DNA of 64,000 bases, from positions 65,197,312-65,261,311 of the forward strand of contig CM057826.1 in the NCBI GenBank assembly GCA_030068075.1, given 5' to 3'. Shown one piece after another: positions 38,501-53,500 of this stretch. Numbering within the stretch: position 1 is the stretch's first letter; each line of letters begins with the position of its first letter. This stretch comes from Paguma larvata (lineage: Eukaryota; Chordata; Mammalia; Carnivora; Viverridae). The notes beneath the pieces were generated by a model. That model worked only from the letters and a program-made list of their open reading frames with translations. It had not been told where the DNA came from and did not search any database. A program made the position numbers and the translations under genes.

Positions 38501-41500
38501 AAGATACCACGGAATAATCTCAAATATGTAAGACCTACAGAAGGAAAACTAAAAAAAAAAAAGACAACTTCATTAAGGCACTAAGGAAAATAAAAAACAA
38601 CTTGAATGAGGATATATCATATCCCTAGATGTGAAGATTCTTAAAGATATCAAATCTCTCCAATTTAATTTCTAAAGGCATTACTTTGGACGCTAATTAA
38701 AGAATGATTCTTAAAAAAAAAAAAGATCTTGAAACTCATCTGGAAGTATATACGTGCATGCATAGCCAGGATAGTAGCTAAAAAGAGGAGTAATTATGAA
38801 TAAAACTGAAAAACATTTTTTTTTAATTTATAAAATCTTTCAAATGCTAGGAACTATGAGGAAACATACAGAATAAAGTAAGTTCCTTCTGCAAAAAGAT
38901 GGGACACTGCTTACTTTGATGCCTTCTCTAAGGTCCCTTCCATATTTAAAATCCTGTACTCTACACATGCTCAAGTTAGACCATCGTGTCTTCTGGGTGG
39001 CAACAGTTACGTTTTTACCACCCAAGATGTCTAATTATTTTCAATAACCTTATAGCAGCACCTCAACCACTTCTACAGTAACGCTGATGTTAAGAATCTT
39101 TCTATTACTCTTCTATACAAGGGTTTTTAAATTCTATCCAAACAAAGAGGAAATTTATCAATGAAACCTCTTCTGGTTGTCTCACAGTATCTTGAAATGT
39201 TTCTTTTGTGACCAGCAGCTTTTTTTTTTAATCTTGCAAATGACCTACCATGTCCCAAACTCTTGTTAAATTTTTCATGTACTGTCGAAAATGATTGAAG
39301 AGTTCCATCTTGACCTGTTGATATATATAGAAAATATCTATCAAACTTCATCAAAACAATGGATCATTTGAATGACAGATCTCAAAGTTTCTTAAAACTT
39401 GAAGTTACAGTTTGAGATACTTTAAAAGGAGAGCTAAATTGCAACTACTTCATTATAATATTCACTTGTGCATAGAATGCCATTTAGTAAGAACAAAGGA
39501 TAATATGAGGTATTAATAATTTTAAGCAGATTATTAGAATTGGCAAGGGCCACAGTTTCAGAATCTGACCACCTGTCTGTGAGGATTAGTAAATAAAACA
39601 GTACTCCAAATGAAGATATTATCTACAGTGCTTCCTGAAATAATCAAAAAGAATCTCCTCGTTTACCCAGATTTCCAAATCACTCAAAGGGTGTCTGAAT
39701 TTGAAAATTCATTAATACCAAACCTAATAATTATTAAGCACCTTGCTCTCAATACTTTCTGGAATAAAATAATAGCACGAAGCAGAAACTCACTTGCACT
39801 AAGAATCTGCTGTCCATTTTGTCCATAATATCTGATTCTGGTAAGAGGAGCACTATGTCCCATTCTGAATCTCAAAAGCCGGCCTTCCCCTGTGGGACCG
39901 TCAAATATCCAGATCTGCCAAGAAATAAAAAGGTAAGGCTCTTTCACAATGTGTTACGTGATCTGCAAGCAGTCAGATCATCTTCTATACGTATCAAGTA
40001 GCATTGGGTAGTTCTTGCCAGTCTACTGACCCTGGAGAAGGGGCTGGGGAGAGAGGAACTGTATCTCTTTTTCACTTCACCGCAATCATGTAACCTCCTG
40101 TGCTTTTGTTTCATCTATACCATTATCATATCCCATTTTCCTTTCATCTTCTAGGTTTCAGGCTTGCAATAACCCCAAGGGTAGAAGCCAGGAAAATGAT
40201 AACAACAATAATCATAATACCCTTAGAGCATTGTCAGCACCATTTGTGACAAGAAGTGGCTCTCTATGGAGAAATGTCAGTCCGGCAATTGCTGTAGAAT
40301 GTGCATTTCTCATTTGATTGATTAGCTTTTTGTCTTCTAGATCCCAGAGTCCAATATGGCCACATGGGCTTCCAGCTGCCATTACTGGATGACCATCTGT
40401 TATTAAAAATAAAATACATTAAGAAACACATGCACCACAAACCAACCAAATTTAACAATTTTTCTCTCCATCCCTTTAATCCAAAAACTATACACTAATA
40501 ATCCATCCATACTCCTATGGCTATTTGTAATGCAGTATTTCACTTATTTCTATTAAATACATTAACTTTCAAGAAAACATCCACTTGGAACATTTCTATA
40601 AGCTCTGAAGTATCCATTTTAAACATTCTTAACTCTTATCAATAAAGAAGTTAAAAGTTACCTGTACGAAATGAAATCGAGGTAATAGGTCCCCAGTCTT
40701 GACGAAACTTCATTAATGTTTCATCGAATTTAATGTTGTGAATGATGACCTGACCTGACATAAGACCAACAGCAACAACATCCACAGCTGGTGCCTGAAA
40801 ATTAAATCAGTTGACTTTTCATTTTCCTAATCAAAATACCTTCCATAATCCTGATGTTATGCATCATTACTTATACAAAAGAAATCATGGAATATCTTCC
40901 TGAGGATGGCAAAAAAAACCCTGGTATTACCATTCTAGCTTACTGTGTTGGTTATTTCACATGGAAATATTTAGGAATAATTTTTCCAAGTAAATTCCCA
41001 GCTTCAAATCTGGTAGTCACCATCAACCTCCTCATCCCCAAAACACAGCTGACTCAGAAAGAAAACAGCCATAAAAGAATAGCAATCTGATGTATGAAAT
41101 CACTACAGATCAATGACTGGAAAGAAAACAGAAAAGAGATACAACTCTTACAAAACATATAAAGTCTTGCCATATGCACGGCAACATAAAAGACCAACTA
41201 CAAAGGAAGTGAACGAGCCTTTATTCACGGAAACAAAAACCTATAAAATATGTTAAAAAGCAAAAAAGTTTTACCATTAGTCTGTTCCAGCTCTAATGTT
41301 TTATGGATAGAATCTTCATTTTATACAATGGTCTTATATACAGGCTCTAGAATAAGTTTCTCTATTTTAGGACAGAAGATCAATGTCCAATATCATTACT
41401 GAATAGAATCAGGCTAAACATTTTATTAATCTACCATTATGTGACCGTTATTCATGAAACCCTGGCAATATTAAAACAAGTATGATTCCTTGCCCTCAAG

Positions 41501-44500
41501 GGACCTAATCATTTGATACTTCTGGGGTCTTATGGGTAGGCAAAAGCACCGCAAGGTTGATGGTAGGGAGAGAGAATGAAAGAATGAATATAAATTTGGC
41601 AAGTATAAGCAACAGATATTTATAAGGACAAGCATACACTGGCATTATATGTGTTCAGTGTAAGATTCTCTGCAGACCCACATTCTTTCGTTCATTCATT
41701 CATTCATTCATTCATCCATGTTCTGCAGACTCATGAAAACAAAAGCAGTTATTTATGGAAAAGTCTAATTAAAGAAATATTAGGATTTGGATCTCAATTA
41801 TTTCAAGCTACAACTCTCAAAAATCTGACAAATTTCTCTGCATGACCTACAATCTCCGTTGCCATACTGAACAACTAACGCACCTCCATCACCCCCACTC
41901 TGCACAAGGCACTGGACTACACGCTTACAAAAGGATGGGTAAGCATTGTTCCATAGCAACCATAGGTTTAGAGCCTAATTCCAGGCAAAAAGACTTCCAT
42001 AAGTGTTTATAGGCAAAAGCATTATTCTTTCTTTTCAATGACATTTCCAAAACACTACTTTTTAGGGCAATATTTATAAAAATAAACATAAATAATGTAT
42101 GTATTATTTTTGTCTTTTTCTAAAAAATATGGTTGATCCCTGAAACCGAAAGATCACACTACTAACTTCATTTTTTCTTAGACTTAACAGAAAAATACTA
42201 ACCTGCTGAAGAGCTGTAACTCCAATTTTCCATCCCAGAAATGTATACAGAAGCTTACTACAGAAGAAAAATAGTTGGAAGTTTTTATTTTTTAGGGAAA
42301 CAAAATCGACTGCATATTAAAAAGTGAAATAATAATGGGTGATATTTAAATTGTTACTCTGGCCCACACTATTCTAAGCATATATATTAACTTATTTAAT
42401 ACTCAAAACAATTCCATGAGGTAGATAACACCATTATCCAGATAAGAGAGTAAGAAACTTATGTGAAACAATTAAGTTAAGGTTATATGGCTAATAATTC
42501 ATGGAGCCCAGACAGATCAATTCCAGATCCTATGCCCGAAGCTGCTAGTAACTACTAAACTATGCCAACTCCTTTTTAAGAAATAGAAAAAATATACAAG
42601 ACTAAAAATCATTTTATTTTACCGACAATATCAAAAAATCATCTTAGAATGCAGGTGGATCTTGTTTTTTCACTGCGGTGTGTTTCTAGAAAAATATTAC
42701 CAAAGGGAATATAACTGTGATACTTATGTTATATAACTGTTACAGGACAATAGTGATTCTGCTCTAAATTATAGAATCAAGCCACATATGATAAACAAGT
42801 CTATGAAGAGGCAGAGATTCTGAAATTGTTATAATGATATTCAATAAAGTATTAAATCATGTAGTAAATTCAGTAAGTGGGCACAGATTAGTTCACTCAA
42901 TGAATATCCAAGGAATATTTAATGTACAATAGTGTGTAAACATCTCATAAAGAGCCTCAATATATAATGCAGGAGCAAAGACAATACTTCTGTCATTATT
43001 CCCAAGCCTACAAGAGTAGGTAGTCAATGGTATTTGCTAAATTGAATGAAAACACTGATTTAAAACTACAAACTAGGATAAATGTTAAACCTTTGATAAT
43101 CTTATTTTCCCTTTCAAATTTATGAGGGCTTTAGAAAGTACAATTTGGATGGCCAAATATTTTTGTCTATACAAAGACTGAGCTACCATTTTTTTTCTCT
43201 AGATAAATGTTCAAATAACAACGTAGAGGTATTCGAAACCATTTATCTATCCCTCCGGCTATACCAATAATATTATAGTAGATATCTAATAAGTTTGTGG
43301 TTGATAATAAAAGTATTTTTACCCCAAAAATGATTCTTAAATGCTAGCACTAATTTAACACTGACTTTGCCTTCTTCTATCTTTTCAGTTTATTGAAAAC
43401 TAGATGCTATCCAGTGACTGACACATAATTATTTTCTTATCTTATGTTACCTTACTAGAGTCTTCTCTATAGCTATATGGATTCTTTACAGATTAGAGCC
43501 ATTAGTATATACTTTTCAATGGGTATTTATGAAGCTGCCTGCCATGTGCCAGGACCACATGCCACCTTTCGCCTATGTCATACCGTGAGTAACAACTCCA
43601 AAAGTAGGTATCTTTATAGAAGGCCCTCCAGGTAAACATATAAAGGCAGGGAGAATTGAGAGACTTAAGTGTGCATTAGGGAATAGTAGATAAGGTTAAG
43701 ATGGGAACCATCCATGTTATATTCTAAATAAAGCGCTTACTTGGATTTTACATTCCACAACTGTAGGCTTCCTTGTTCGCTGCCAAGAAGTATTTTATTC
43801 AAGTAGGTACTTGGGTGCAAAATCGCAGAAATTTTAAATACTGATTTATCAAAAGTCAATTGCAGGTATTCCTCTACAAAAGTAAAAGTTACACACAACA
43901 TGTAATTATTTTTCATATACGCCTATCTCTAGCCCTTAAAGTAAGTCTACCTTATCGAAGATATATGTTCTAATACAAATCAAAGACTTACATGCTAACC
44001 TTTACACATACCTTGAGAAATTAAACAAATGTGATGAGGCGCAACTTGCGAATATAATTTAGACCGTCAAAAGTTTTCTAAAATTCTGATCAGTACTATT
44101 AAAAACTTTACTCACTGCTTAACTAGTTTATAGGAATAAAAAATAAGGCTTAAAAAAGGGATCTGCCTTACTATTTTTATCATATGATCGAGCGGCAGAG
44201 TGAATATTCCAAGTGAAGTGCTTATACTGAGCTCTTCCATGGAGTGAAAGGCCAAATATCTAGGGAGATTGATGGGCCACTCAAAGATGTAAAAAGTAAG
44301 AAGCAAACCTTGGTAAAACTAAGAACAGTGCTTCTCATATATTTCTACTGAACATAGCTCGGTACCCCTGTATTAGACTATCACAGTTAAAGAACACTGA
44401 CTCATATTCTTAGAAAAAGGATGTATACTTTTCTTCAGATTATAGGATCTTCAAATTTACTACCATAATCTCCTTTATGGAAAGTTGAAATACAAACCAA

Positions 44501-47500
44501 GAATTACTCAGGTGTAATCATATAACAAAATGCACTCTACAGAGAAAATAATTAACATGTCACTAAGCTGGGAGAACTGCAATGGAAAATATATTAGCTG
44601 AGATAAGTACATCAAACAGGTTATAATTAATGTAGTTAGCTCAGCTAGCTGACTAAAATTATTTATCCATTTTTTACTTAGAAACTTTTTCCTCATATAT
44701 GTTAAAGAGTCTAAAATTTTTTCTGATTACACGTGAAACTTCTGACATGGAAGTTGTGTTTACATAGGTTTTTAATTTTAGCTACACACATACTATCCCC
44801 CAAGATAATGCAACAATGTGGCTCATTCTTACCTTCTGAATATATGTGCCAAATAATAAGAATGCTGTCAGTATCAACAGAGATAATGTGATCCCCAAAG
44901 GGTTGCAACAGATGGATTTCTGCTTTATGACCCTTAAAGGTGTGTACTACCTACAATGTTAAAGTTCAAAAGAATTTCACATTATTACTCATTCAACATT
45001 TAATATTATTCATATTAAACCAAAAACATGCTAATCCTAAAGATGCTGTCGTTAAGAAATGTGATCCAGGGGTGCCTGGGTGGCTCAGTTGGTTAAGCGG
45101 CCGACTTCGGCTCAGGTCATGACCTCAGTCTGTGAGTTCGAGCCCCACGTCAGGCTCTGTGCTGACAGCTCAGAGCCTGGAGCCTGCTTCAGATTCTGTC
45201 TCTCCCCGTCTCTCTGTCCCTCCCATGCTCATGCTCTGTCTCTCTCTGTCTCTCAATAATAAATAAAAATGGTAAAACAATTAAAAAAAAAAAAGAAATG
45301 TGATCCAAGTTTTGATTATCCAAGGTTAGATTAACAAATGGCAAGGAACTAGGCATTTTCACATGCTCCCTCAGCCAGTCCAATAATAAGGAAGCATGAA
45401 CTAGAAACGGAAATGAGATTTCTGAAGCTTAGCCTTACAACTGAGCTTAGGGAGGACACATACACACAGCTGGGTTGTTCACCCAATCCAACGAGCACAA
45501 CTCCATGAATCCTAAAAAATGGTTATGTTCTAGAAGGCTGACTCTACAAGCTCCATCATCAGCTGGCTTCCAGATGAGACAGGGGGGAGGGAGTACTTCT
45601 GTTTTGACACACAGAGACCCTTCTCCTTACAGTAGCTGCATTCCTCAAGAACTGTAGCCCCTTCTCTATAGTTTCAGTTCTCACCAGATTCCAGAAACAC
45701 TATTTCTTCTCCTTGTCCTTTTGACCCTAAAAAATGGTAACAGCTTCCTACAATTAATCTCTGATGTCTTGCCACCCTACTTTCTCTCTATATCTATCTT
45801 CCAGAGAAAACTACTGCGGTATTTTGTTAAAGAAAAAAAAAAAATCCAAACAAGTCGCATTAAAGAACTCCACAGGTAAACTGCCTTCCTCTGCCACAGG
45901 CAGTGATGATGGAGGACTCTGGGAACAAATGTCAGTCCAAGTCAGACCTCGACAAGTACACTCATCTGAATGCTTGGCTATCAAGACAGCCGTACTGCCA
46001 CTTTCCTTTCATTCTGGACCACCAGAGCCAGGTCATCTCTCAAGGCTGTTTTTCCAGAACAAACTTAGAAACCAAATGAGAGATTAAGAAAAGACCCTTC
46101 CTTACCAGCGTAGAAAACAGAATCTAGTTTTCTCTATATAGAGAACAACCACTTGGTTCTTAGAAACTGAGTCATGGGCTGGGTTGTTCATAATGAAAAA
46201 GTCAATCCACATAAAGCAGTGGGATAAATAAAATGAAAACATGACAGTACAAAGCCTCAGGGATGCAGCAAAGGTGATATAAGAGAGAAGTATATAGCAA
46301 ATAAACAACCTAACCCTTCACCTAAAAGAGTTGAAAAAAGTACAGCAAATGGAGCCCAAAACAGCAGAAGAAGGGTAATGATTTTAGAGCAGAAATTAAT
46401 GATAGATAAATCAAAAAAATAGTAGAAAAGATCAGTGAAACCAGGAGCTGGTTCTCTGAAAGAATTAACCAAATTGATAAACCCCAAGTAGGACTGATCA
46501 AAAAGAAAAAGGAAAGGACCCAAATAAATAAAATCATGAATGAAAGAGGAGAGATCACAACGAACACCGCAGAAATACAAACAACAAAGAGAATATTATG
46601 AGCAATTATATGCCAACAAATTGGGCAATCTGGAAGAAATGGACGAATTCCTAGAAACGTATTAACTACCAAAACTGAAACATGATGAAACAGAAAATTT
46701 CAACAGACCCATAACGAGTAAAGAAATTGAATCAGTAATAAAAAATCTCCCACAAAACAACAGCCCAGAGCCAGATAGCTTTCCAGGGGAAATCTACCAA
46801 ACATTTAAAGAAGAGTTAAAATCTATTCTTTTTAAGCTGTTCCAAAACACGGAAATGGAAGGAAAACTTCCAAAATTATTCTATGAGGCCAGCATTACCT
46901 TGATTCCAAAACCAGACAAAGACCCCACTAAAAAGGAGAACTACAGACCAATTTCCCTGATGAACATGGATGCAAAAATTCTCAAGATACTAGCAAATCA
47001 AATTCAACAATACTTTAAAAGAATTATTCACAAGGATCAAGTGGGATTTATTTCTGGAATGCAGGACTGTTTCAATATCTGCAAATCGAACAATGTGATT
47101 CATCACAATAATAAAAGATTAAGAACCACATGATCCTCTCAATAGATGCAAAAAGCATTTGACAAAATACAGCATCCTTTCTTGAAAAAAACCCTCAAGA
47201 AAGTACAGATGGAAGGAACATACCTCAAGACCAAAAGCCCATATATGAAAGACCCACAGCTAGTATCATCCTCCCCCATGGGGGAAAACTGAGAAATTTT
47301 TCTCTCATGGGCAGAAAACACTACCGGGATGTCCATTCTCACCACTGTTATTTAATATAGTGTTGGAAGCCCGAGCCTTGGCAATCAGACAACGAAAAGA
47401 AATCAAAGGCATCCAAATCAGCAAGAAGGTCAAACTTTCACTCCTCACAGAGGACAAGATACTCTATGTGGAAAACCCAAAAGATTGAACCAAAAAACTG

Positions 47501-50500
47501 CTACAACTGATACATGAATTCAGCAGACACAGGATATAAAATCAATGTACAGAAATTGGTTGCATTTCTATACAGCAATAAAGAAGCAGTGGAAAACAAA
47601 ATCAAGGAATCGATCCTCTTTACAATTGCACCAAAAACCATAGGATATCTAGGAATAAATCTAACCAAAGAGGCAAAAGATCTGTAATCTGAAAATTACA
47701 GAACAGTAAGAAATGGAAAAACATTCCATGCTCATAGATTGGAAGAACAAATATTGTTAAAATGTCTATACTACCCAAAGAAATCTACATATTCAATGCA
47801 ATATCTATCAAAATAAAACCAGCATTCTAAAATTTGCATGGAACCAGAAGAGACCCCAAATAACCTAAGTAATGTTGAAAAAGAAAACCAAAGCAGGAGG
47901 CATCACAATTCTGGACTTCAAGCTGTATTACAAAGCTTTAATCATCAAGACAGTACGGTACTGGCACAAAAACAGACACATAGATCAATTGAACAGAACA
48001 GAGAACCCAGAAATGGACCCACAAACATATGGCCAACTAATCTTTGACAAAGCAGGAAAGAATATCTAATGGAAAAAAAGACAGTAAATGGTGTTGGGAA
48101 AACTATACAGAGACATGCAGAAGAATGAACCTGGACCACTTTCTTACACCATAGACAAAATAAACTCAAAATGGATGAAAGACCTAAATATAAGACAGGA
48201 AGCCATGAAAATCCTAGAGGAGAAAACAGGTAACAACCTCTTTGATCTCAGCCACAGCCAATTTCTCACTTGACGTGTCTCTGGAGGCAAAGGAAACAAC
48301 AGCAAAAATGCTACTGGGACCTCATCAAGATAAAAGCTTCTGCACAGTGAAGGAAACAATCAGCAAAACTAAAAGGCAACTGATGGAATAGGAGAAGATA
48401 TCTGCAAGTGACATATCTGATAAAGGGTTAGTATACAAAATCTATAAACAACTTATCAAACTCAACACCCAAAAAACAAATAATCCAGGGAAGAAATGGG
48501 CAAAAGATATGAATAGACACTTTTCCAATAAAAACATAGCTAACAGACACATGAAAAGATGCTCAACATCACTGATCATCAGAGAAATACAAATCAAAAC
48601 CACAATGAGATACCACCTCACACCTGACAGAATGGTTAACATTAACAACTCAGGCAACAACAGATGTGGGCATGGATGCAGAGAAAGAGGAACCCTTTTG
48701 TGCTGCTGATGAGAATGCACACTAGTGCAACCACTCTGGAAAACAGCATGGAGGTTCCTCAAAAAATTAAAAATAGAACTACACTACGACCCACCAATTA
48801 CACTACTAAGTATTTATCTAAAGTACACAAAAATTTCGATTTGAAGGGGTACATGCACCCCAATGTTTACAGCAGCACTACTGACAATAGCCGAAGTATG
48901 GAAAGAGCCCAAATGTCCACTGACTGATGAATAAAGAAGATATGATGTATATATACAATGGAATATTACTCAGTGATCAAAAAGAATGAAATCTTGCCAT
49001 CTGCAATGACATGGATGGAACTAGAGTGTATAATGCTAAGCAAAATAAGTCAGGGAAAGACAAATATATGATCACACATATGTGGACTTTAAGAAACAGA
49101 ACAGATGAACAAAGGGGAAGGAAAGCAAAAATAAGATAAAAACAGAGAGGGAGACAAACCGTAAGAGACTCAAATACAGAGAACAAACTGAGGCTGCTGG
49201 CAGGGTGCGGAGTCGGGGGATGGGATAAATGGCAAATGGGTGGTGGACACTAAGGAGGGTAGTTGTTGGGATGAGCACTGGGTGTTGTATGTTAGTATGA
49301 ATCACTAAATTCTATTCCTGAAATCATGATTAGATTGTACGTTCACTAACTTGATTTAAAAAAAAAAAAAGAATCTCCTGGGAAAGCATTTTCAAAACTA
49401 TTTTCTAAATCCTACCTCACCCAAAAATACAAGGTAGAAAGCTCCGGAGACGGGACCCAACTGGGTGGGAAGAAACTGCCCACATAATCCCGACGTTCAA
49501 CCCTGATTAAGAAAAGTGAAATACCAGTTTTAACTAATTTTGAAAATTTGATGAAATCAACTTTCTCTTCCTCCAGAAAACCAGATAAACATTTAAAATA
49601 AAACAAGTACATGTCCAGAGCGTCCCAGCTGAAGAACAACAACATTAAAGTTCCCTCCACTTTCATGACAATTAATTATTGACTGCAAAAAACACATGAA
49701 AATAGTTCAGTGATACAAACCTCTTTATTACGGGCAAATGCAGAAAAAACATTCCCATAAGCAGCAAAGACCAGCCTCCCATCAGCTGCCATACAGCAGA
49801 TATCCTGTGGGACAGAGTTACCTAGGTAAAAGGAAATATAAAAGAAATAAGAAACTGTAAGACCTTGGCAAAGATACAAATCTCAAGTATACATATACCA
49901 TTTTTCATGGCTATAATTAAAAAATACATATATATGTATAGGTATATGAATAAAAGCTAATAATCAGTATAAATCTGACTTCAATGTTATTTTATAGTTC
50001 TAATAATAACTACCAGACTGAGAATATTACATCACTTTGATCTTCCCTAAAAGAATTAATGTCTAATATTTACAGACATAAAAATATAATCCTGATGAAA
50101 TGAAAAGCTTTTTGAGGTTATCTGGAAAAAATTCACACTTCATATAAAAAGCTGGCAGAGAGTCTTCCACCCTTCCTGTAAGTGCCTTCAGGAACATCAC
50201 ATTTACTAATAACTCTAGGAAAAATTTTAAAGTAAATCAAGACCTAAATTCTATGCTTTGGAATAACCTCAGAAAAATTCCGTATGATGCTCTACGTCCT
50301 GAACCTTTAAATGAACAATACTGTATCTCCTCAGTCTTCTCCACGGCAAATATGCCTACCATCTGTAGCCAGTTCTCACACAATAGGATTTCTTCACTTC
50401 TCTCTATCACGGTCACATTGGCCTTTTCTTTTTATTCCTTGTTTAGGGGCAGGAGAGTCAGAAGATACATGATTGTTTCATGCTGCATATTCTACTGTAA

Positions 50501-53500
50501 GATTTCATTCCCGGGTGTCTGGGTGGCTCAGTGTGTTAAACTTCTGACTCTTGATCTTGGCCCAGATCATGATCTCATGGTTTGTGACCTCAAGTCCCAT
50601 ATCTGCACTGTCAGTGCAGAGCCTGCTTGGGATTCTATCTCTCTCCCTCGCCAGCACACATGCTCACTTGCTCTCTCTCTCTCAAAATGAATAAAATAAA
50701 ACTTAAAAACAAAATTCATTCCTCAAATACTATGTTCATAGGTTTATCATTCACTCTGTATTCAACTTCGGTTATAGTGCCCTTCTATAATCTTTTTAAA
50801 AATTAAGTTAATCAGACACATACACTGGGTTCCTTAGAGCTCTCCTCAGTTTCTGTTACAAAGATCACATTTCATGGTTATACTATAATCTCTCAGCCCC
50901 GGCAGGCCCTTTATTCTGTAAAACAGTTTTCAAAAAAAAAAAAAAATCCCTTCCACTGGAAAAAATATCAAAACATATCAAAAAATATCAAAACATAGGA
51001 ATTCCTTACAGTAGAAGGAATGATGGAATCCGAAAATCACTATTTGGTAAACATCATTCTAATAAATGGTTCAGACAAGAACCACCATCACTAAATGATA
51101 AAAATGGTGGGTAAAACTTTCAAGAGTAACAGGATATTTACATAGTCTCATTGTATGTAACCACTTATTAAGATACTTATTAATTACGAAGAGTAAAACT
51201 TTAAAATGGAGCCTCCTGACAAATGTCATACTTACCTTATTAAATATAAGATACTTATTAATTACGAAGCGTAAAACTTTAAAATGGAACCTCCTGACAA
51301 ATGTCGCTTTAATAAAATGAATCAAGTTACCACTGCCAGGAAAAGAACTAACCAACACCATGTGCCTGCTAGTATAACTCACTGAGAATTCTGCATTATT
51401 TCTTTGTTATTCTTGCCATAGTGCATAACCTGAACCTAATGATGAGAAAACTGCAGAAAAGGTCAAATTGAAGGACATTCTAGAAAAGAACTGGACTATA
51501 CTCTTCAAAAATGTCAATGCTGTGAAACACAAATAAAGTCTAGTGAACTATTCTAAATTTAAAAAGACTAAAGAGACATGATAACTAAATCCAACACCTG
51601 ACCCTATCCTGAACTCTTATTTTTTAACTATGTAAGTTTATCAGAAATATATAATGAATTTCTTACATATTCTGTAAGACTTAAATTAATGTCAAAATTT
51701 TAATATTTTTAAAAGACACTAAACATGAATAAATTCAGGATAAAGTTTACACTTACTTATTGCCACCAGACTAAGTTTTTGAACCTGTTTTAAAAAAGAA
51801 AAAAAAATAATTAAATAGATTATAATTGCTTTTGTTAATGAAAATTTAACACTTGAAAACTAAGATATAATCTAATGCATAAATTTGCTATGCTATCTTT
51901 CCTAAAAAATGTATTTACCGACCCTAATTTTTCATTATTAGGAAGGCTTTTATTTTCAACTATTTCATCAGGAGTTGGATGGAAGGGGGACAGAAACGTT
52001 TTCTGTAAAAGGTCATAGAGTAAATATTTTAGGGCTTTGCAGGCTATGTGGTCTCTGCTGAAACTATGCAACTGCTAATACAACTTGAAAGCAACCACAT
52101 ATAACATAAACAAATACGTATAGCTCTATTCCAATAAACTTGATTTATGTATACAGAAATTTGATTTTCGTGTAATTTTCATGTTATGAAATATTGTATT
52201 TTTTATTAAATATCATGACATATTATTATTTTTTCCCTCAACCAATTAAAAATGTCAAAACCACCCATCTCTGAAGCAGAGTTCAGTGGGGTATACGTGG
52301 AAATTCAAATCCCAAAGATGCTAGAATCCTAAGACTGAAAGGGCCCTTGGAAATCAAATTACATATCCTATATTTGTAAAATGTAAACACACACAGGTCT
52401 CCATGCCATGCCAAAATTTAATTATAATGCATTCTACTACTGTGCAAATTTTACTTGGAAATCATTATATTAGAATAAACTCAAACATACATGGAAAAAA
52501 AAATGTCACAGGTATACAAATGGAGGGTAGAGTGGCTTGCAGGCTATAATTGGGTGATCCCAATCTATGGTTACTGATCCAGCACTACGACTTTGACAAA
52601 ATTAATCAACCTGTTTCTCAAATTCCTCCTCATCTGTAAAATAAGAATAAAATAGGTGCCCGGCACTTGCGTGGCTCAGTTGGTTAAGAATCCAACTCTT
52701 GATTTTAGCTCAGGTCATGATTTCGTTGTTTGTTAAATGGAGCCCCACTTACCTGCTGTCAGTGCAGAGCCTGCTTGGGATTCTCTCTCTTCCTCTGCCC
52801 CTCTCCCACTAGTGTGCCTGTGCACGCATGCTTTCTGTCTCTCTTTCTCAAAATAAATAAACTTAAAAAATAAAATAAAATAGGTAGCTGCTTTATGGAG
52901 TTGTTATGAGTATTCGATATATAAAATTTGTTAATGGAGCCAGTCATAATTAATATTCAATAAATGTTAGCTGTCATCACCAGTACCATGCCCCTCACTT
53001 TACTCTTCCACTAACTCAACCAGCTACCAACAACCACCTTTGCTTGCTACTAACCATTTGCTTTCCACAATCCTTCAAAGAATACAACTTTACAGCTCAG
53101 TTTCCAGAAAAAGTACTTAATTAACATTGGCCATCATCATCTTTATCATTAAAAAAAAGAGCTCTCTGTTTTCACAGAGCACACATTCATTTGGAGAAGA
53201 TGAAGGAAAAAGTAAACAGCAACAAAAGACTATGACTGATGAGAAATTAAAGGAGAAAAATCACCACTAACAAGCAGGAAGGCCTGTGACAAATAACTTA
53301 ATTTCTGAGATTGTTTCCTGGTAAAAGGGTGCTACGGAAAAACGGTAAACGATACATATCTCCAAAGAAACTGCTGCAAGGCTCTGACGAAGAAGCACGG
53401 TAGGAGACCCTCAAATGTTGGTAGAAAATAGATGCCAGGGGAAGTTTAAAAAAACTAGTTTGCTACCAAGTGTGAACAGTCCCCCAAATCATAATTAATC

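Larger units (their letters stand above)
44951..49720 (-). other. WDR36 intron 3 (4.8 kb)
   Basis: Holds a young CAN-SINE (45069-45292) and a 3 kb plus-strand L1 (about 46230-49362). 45309-46230 shows nothing I recognise. Confidence 0.7.
49822..51756 (-). other. WDR36 intron 2
   Basis: Contains a CAN-SINE (50508-50710) and a 57-bp direct repeat (51171-51305). The rest is AT-rich. Confidence 0.65.
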
